A DNA stretch of 6,344 bases. Source: Defluviicoccus vanus (GTDB taxonomy: Bacteria > Pseudomonadota > Alphaproteobacteria > Rhodospirillales > Defluviicoccaceae). The stretch spans positions 462,697-469,040 of the forward strand of contig NZ_CP053923.1 in the NCBI RefSeq assembly GCF_014672695.1, in the 5' to 3' direction. Shown here in pieces: positions 4,488 to 6,344 of this stretch (positions are counted from its first letter, which is position 1; each line of letters starts with the position of its first letter). A program made the translations under genes and the position numbers. Below the pieces are notes generated by a model that was not told the DNA's origin, searched no databases, and was given only the letters and a program-made list of their open reading frames with translations.

Positions 4488-6344
4488 TCATCGGCTGATG
4501 TTGGACAAGGCTGCATCACCGCCGGCGAGGTGGTCAGCCCCGCTCTCGCCGGCGGTGTAGTCACGCAAAAAGCGGATGAAGTCCGCAAACGGTCGCGGTG
4601 GGCTGAATCTGAACCCCTGCGCCCGATCGCACCCCTCGGCGCGGAGAAATTCAAGCTGAGCCGCCGTTTCGACGCCTTCGGCGACAACGCCGAGGCCAAG
4701 ATTGTGCGCCAGGGCGATGATAGCCCGGACGATCGCCTCTGCCTCGCGATCGTGCCCCAGATTGGCGATGAAGGTGCTGTCGATCTTCAAGCGATCCACC
4801 GGCAGCGCGTGCAGGCTGGCGAGGTTGGAATACCCGGTCCCGAAGTCGTCGATTGATACACTGACCCCGAGATCACGCAACCGCGCCAGGCTCTGCAGGC
4901 TGGAGGAAGTCAACTCGGACGGCAAAAACATCTGCTCGGTGACCTCTACCTCCAGCCAGCCGAAATCGCAGCTCAACCGCTGTGCGACCTGCTCCAGGGT
5001 TCGAACCAGTTCGTCGCCGCGGAATTCATTGGGCGACACGTTGATGGCGACGGAGAAGGGTGGTTGCAGTAGACGCTGATAGGCGATGGCGTCACCGCAG
5101 GCGTGTTCAAGAACCCAACCGCCGAGGCGGCCGAGGAGGCCGCCCGACTCGGCAACGTCGAGAAACTCGGCCGGAAGGAGCAGGCCGCGGCCGGGATGCC
5201 GCCAGCGCAGCAGCGCCTCAGCGCAGACAATACGGCGATCAGCCAGGTCGATCTGCGGCTGATAATGCAGCTCGAACTCCTGACGGATGAGGGCATGCCG
5301 CAGGTCCGCTTCCACCGCCTTGCGCAGCTCGACGCGGGCGGACATTTCGACGGAGTAGAACCGGTAACTGCCACGGTGATCGATCTTGGCGCGATAGAGA
5401 GCCAGATCGGCATTGCGCATCAGTTCATCCACCATCTGGCCATCGCCCGGACTGAGGGTGATGCCGATCGTTACGCCGATGTGGATGTCCTGGCCGTCGA
5501 GAAGAAACGCCTCGGTGAGGCGATCGGTGATTTTCTGCGCCACCGAGGCGGCGACGGTCGCTGCTTCCTGATCTTTCAGGTCGGCGAGAATGATGGCGAA
5601 TTCATCGCCGCCGAGGCGCGCCGGTGGCTCCGACTGCCGGACACAGGCACGGAGCCGGCAGGCAACGTCGATGAGAAGGCGATCGCCGGCGGAATGGCCG
5701 AGTGAGTCGTTGACGTCCTTGAACCGGTCCAAGTCGAGCAGGAGAACCGCCAGCGTCTCGCCAGATCGCTGCGTCCGCGCCACTGCCTGCATCAGCTGGT
5801 CACGAAACAGCGCCCGGTTCGGCAGCCCCGTCAGCGGGTCCCTGAGCGCGAGTTGCTGAATATCATGCTCTGTCGTCTTGCGGTCGATCGCCGCCGCCAG
5901 CATGTTGGCAATCGACTCAAGGTAGGAGACGTCGGCGAGGGCAAAGTTGCGAATTCGCTGGTCGGAAGCCTCCAACACCCCCAAGGGCCGCTTGCCGCCG
6001 AGAATCACCACATCAACGACGCTTGCCACGCCACCGTCGAGGAGTGCGGGCGGCACATTGAACCGGGTCTCTTGCGCCAGATCGGGGCTAATCACCGGCC
6101 GACGCGTCATCAGCGCGTATCCTGCGGGCGAATCATAGCCCTCGGGCAGTTGGTCACCGCTGCTCGATGCATCGGCACCATCCAAAGCGAGGCGAACCGT
6201 AAAGCCGCGCCCGTCAGAGGGGTGATCGAGGATCGCCGCCCGCGGCACGCTCAGCCCCTTGCGCACCAGCGCCAGCGCCTCAAGAAAGAGGGTATCGAGA
6301 TCGATGCCGGACAGGGCCTTTTGACCGAAGGCAGCGATTGCCGC
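4488..6344 (-). CDS. GAF-GGDEF-EAL cyclic-di-GMP synthase/phosphodiesterase (N-terminus outside window)
   Basis: The frame is open to the window edge, so 618 residues are the C-terminal part of a longer sensor; the GTG at 6266-6264 is internal. Residues count from the edge. About 1-155 is a GAF-like sensory domain. GGDEF domain (about 165-335): RDPLTGLPNR, LDLDRFKDVND and the active-site GGDEF at 245-249 are intact, so cyclase activity from two GTP is possible. The allosteric I-site, normally RxxD five residues before GGDEF, reads RQSE (236-239), so product inhibition may be weakened. EAL domain (about 350-595): EALLRW (376-381), NVS, EVTE, DDFGTGYS (498-505), LKID and AEGVET carry the metal ligands and catalytic residues, so it should hydrolyse c-di-GMP to pGpG. 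Which activity dominates cannot be told from sequence. No membrane segment is visible in this part. It would tie c-di-GMP level, hence motility or biofilm, to a small-molecule or redox signal sensed by GAF or by a missing upstream domain. Confidence 0.95.
   Translation of the reverse strand, partial: AAIAAFGQKALSGIDLDTLFLEALALVRKGLSVPRAAILDHPSDGRGFTVRLALDGADASSSGDQLPEGYDSPAGYALMTRRPVISPDLAQETRFNVPPALLDGGVASVVDVVILGGKRPLGVLEASDQRIRNFALADVSYLESIANMLAAAIDRKTTEHDIQQLALRDPLTGLPNRALFRDQLMQAVARTQRSGETLAVLLLDLDRFKDVNDSLGHSAGDRLLIDVACRLRACVRQSEPPARLGGDEFAIILADLKDQEAATVAASVAQKITDRLTEAFLLDGQDIHIGVTIGITLSPGDGQMVDELMRNADLALYRAKIDHRGSYRFYSVEMSARVELRKAVEADLRHALIRQEFELHYQPQIDLADRRIVCAEALLRWRHPGRGLLLPAEFLDVAESGGLLGRLGGWVLEHACGDAIAYQRLLQPPFSVAINVSPNEFRGDELVRTLEQVAQRLSCDFGWLEVEVTEQMFLPSELTSSSLQSLARLRDLGVSVSIDDFGTGYSNLASLHALPVDRLKIDSTFIANLGHDREAEAIVRAIIALAHNLGLGVVAEGVETAAQLEFLRAEGCDRAQGFRFSPPRPFADFIRFLRDYTAGESGADHLAGGDAALSNISR

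Noticed and set aside
3924..4856. 310-residue + strand open frame across the tRNA and the end of the c-di-GMP gene
   Set aside because: It is antisense to the tRNA, intron and EAL domain, with no recognisable domain; it is an artefact of high GC content.
5103..5705. 200-residue + strand open frame opposite the GGDEF and EAL domains
   Set aside because: It is antisense to the conserved GGDEF and EAL region, with no family features of its own.
6264..6266. GTG at 6266-6264 as the start of the c-di-GMP enzyme
   Set aside because: The 26 residues before it are open to the window edge and look like the first helix of the GAF domain, so the start lies outside the window.

Overview
The window is GC-rich and fits an alphaproteobacterium, probably from or near the Rhodospirillales. 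This assignment is inferred from the style of the DNA polymerase I sequence, the dense GC3-rich coding and the GGDEF-EAL architecture; no marker here settles the genus. Three protein genes fill most of the sequence: polA on the + strand (5' end outside the window), a thiamine-diphosphate 2-oxo-acid decarboxylase on the - strand, and a GAF-GGDEF-EAL cyclic-di-GMP enzyme on the - strand (N-terminus outside the window).

Layout. 1-1830: polA, with the proofreading and polymerase domains visible and all catalytic motifs intact. 1831-2230: a 400-base convergent gap with no recognisable gene. It starts with a strong GC-rich hairpin, passes through an unusually AT-rich stretch (about 1930-2065) and ends with weaker inverted repeats. 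2231-3871 (-): the decarboxylase, with a strong Shine-Dalgarno that fixes its start. 3950-4310 (-): a tRNA-Leu(UAA) gene split by a 275-nt group I self-splicing intron (4001-4275). 4488-6344 (-): the c-di-GMP enzyme.

The most notable item is the interrupted tRNA. The exons make a leucine tRNA only when 4001-4275 is removed. The cut falls inside the anticodon, between U34 and A35, which is the classic cyanobacterial and plastid trnL(UAA) site. The intron shows a U.G wobble at the 5' splice site, a P10 match to the 3' exon, pairable P2, P3, P4, P7 and P9 helices, GAAA tetraloops and a terminal G. Its core closely resembles the compact proteobacterial tRNA introns, as in Azoarcus tRNA-Ile. The spliced tRNA is one nucleotide short at the T-stem/acceptor junction, so it is either an odd tRNA or a homopolymer miscount.

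The genes do not form an obvious pathway. polA is replication and repair, the EAL/GGDEF protein is signalling, and the decarboxylase is a stand-alone metabolic enzyme. The decarboxylase lies only 78 bases downstream of the tRNA with no clear terminator between them, so read-through from the tRNA is possible.
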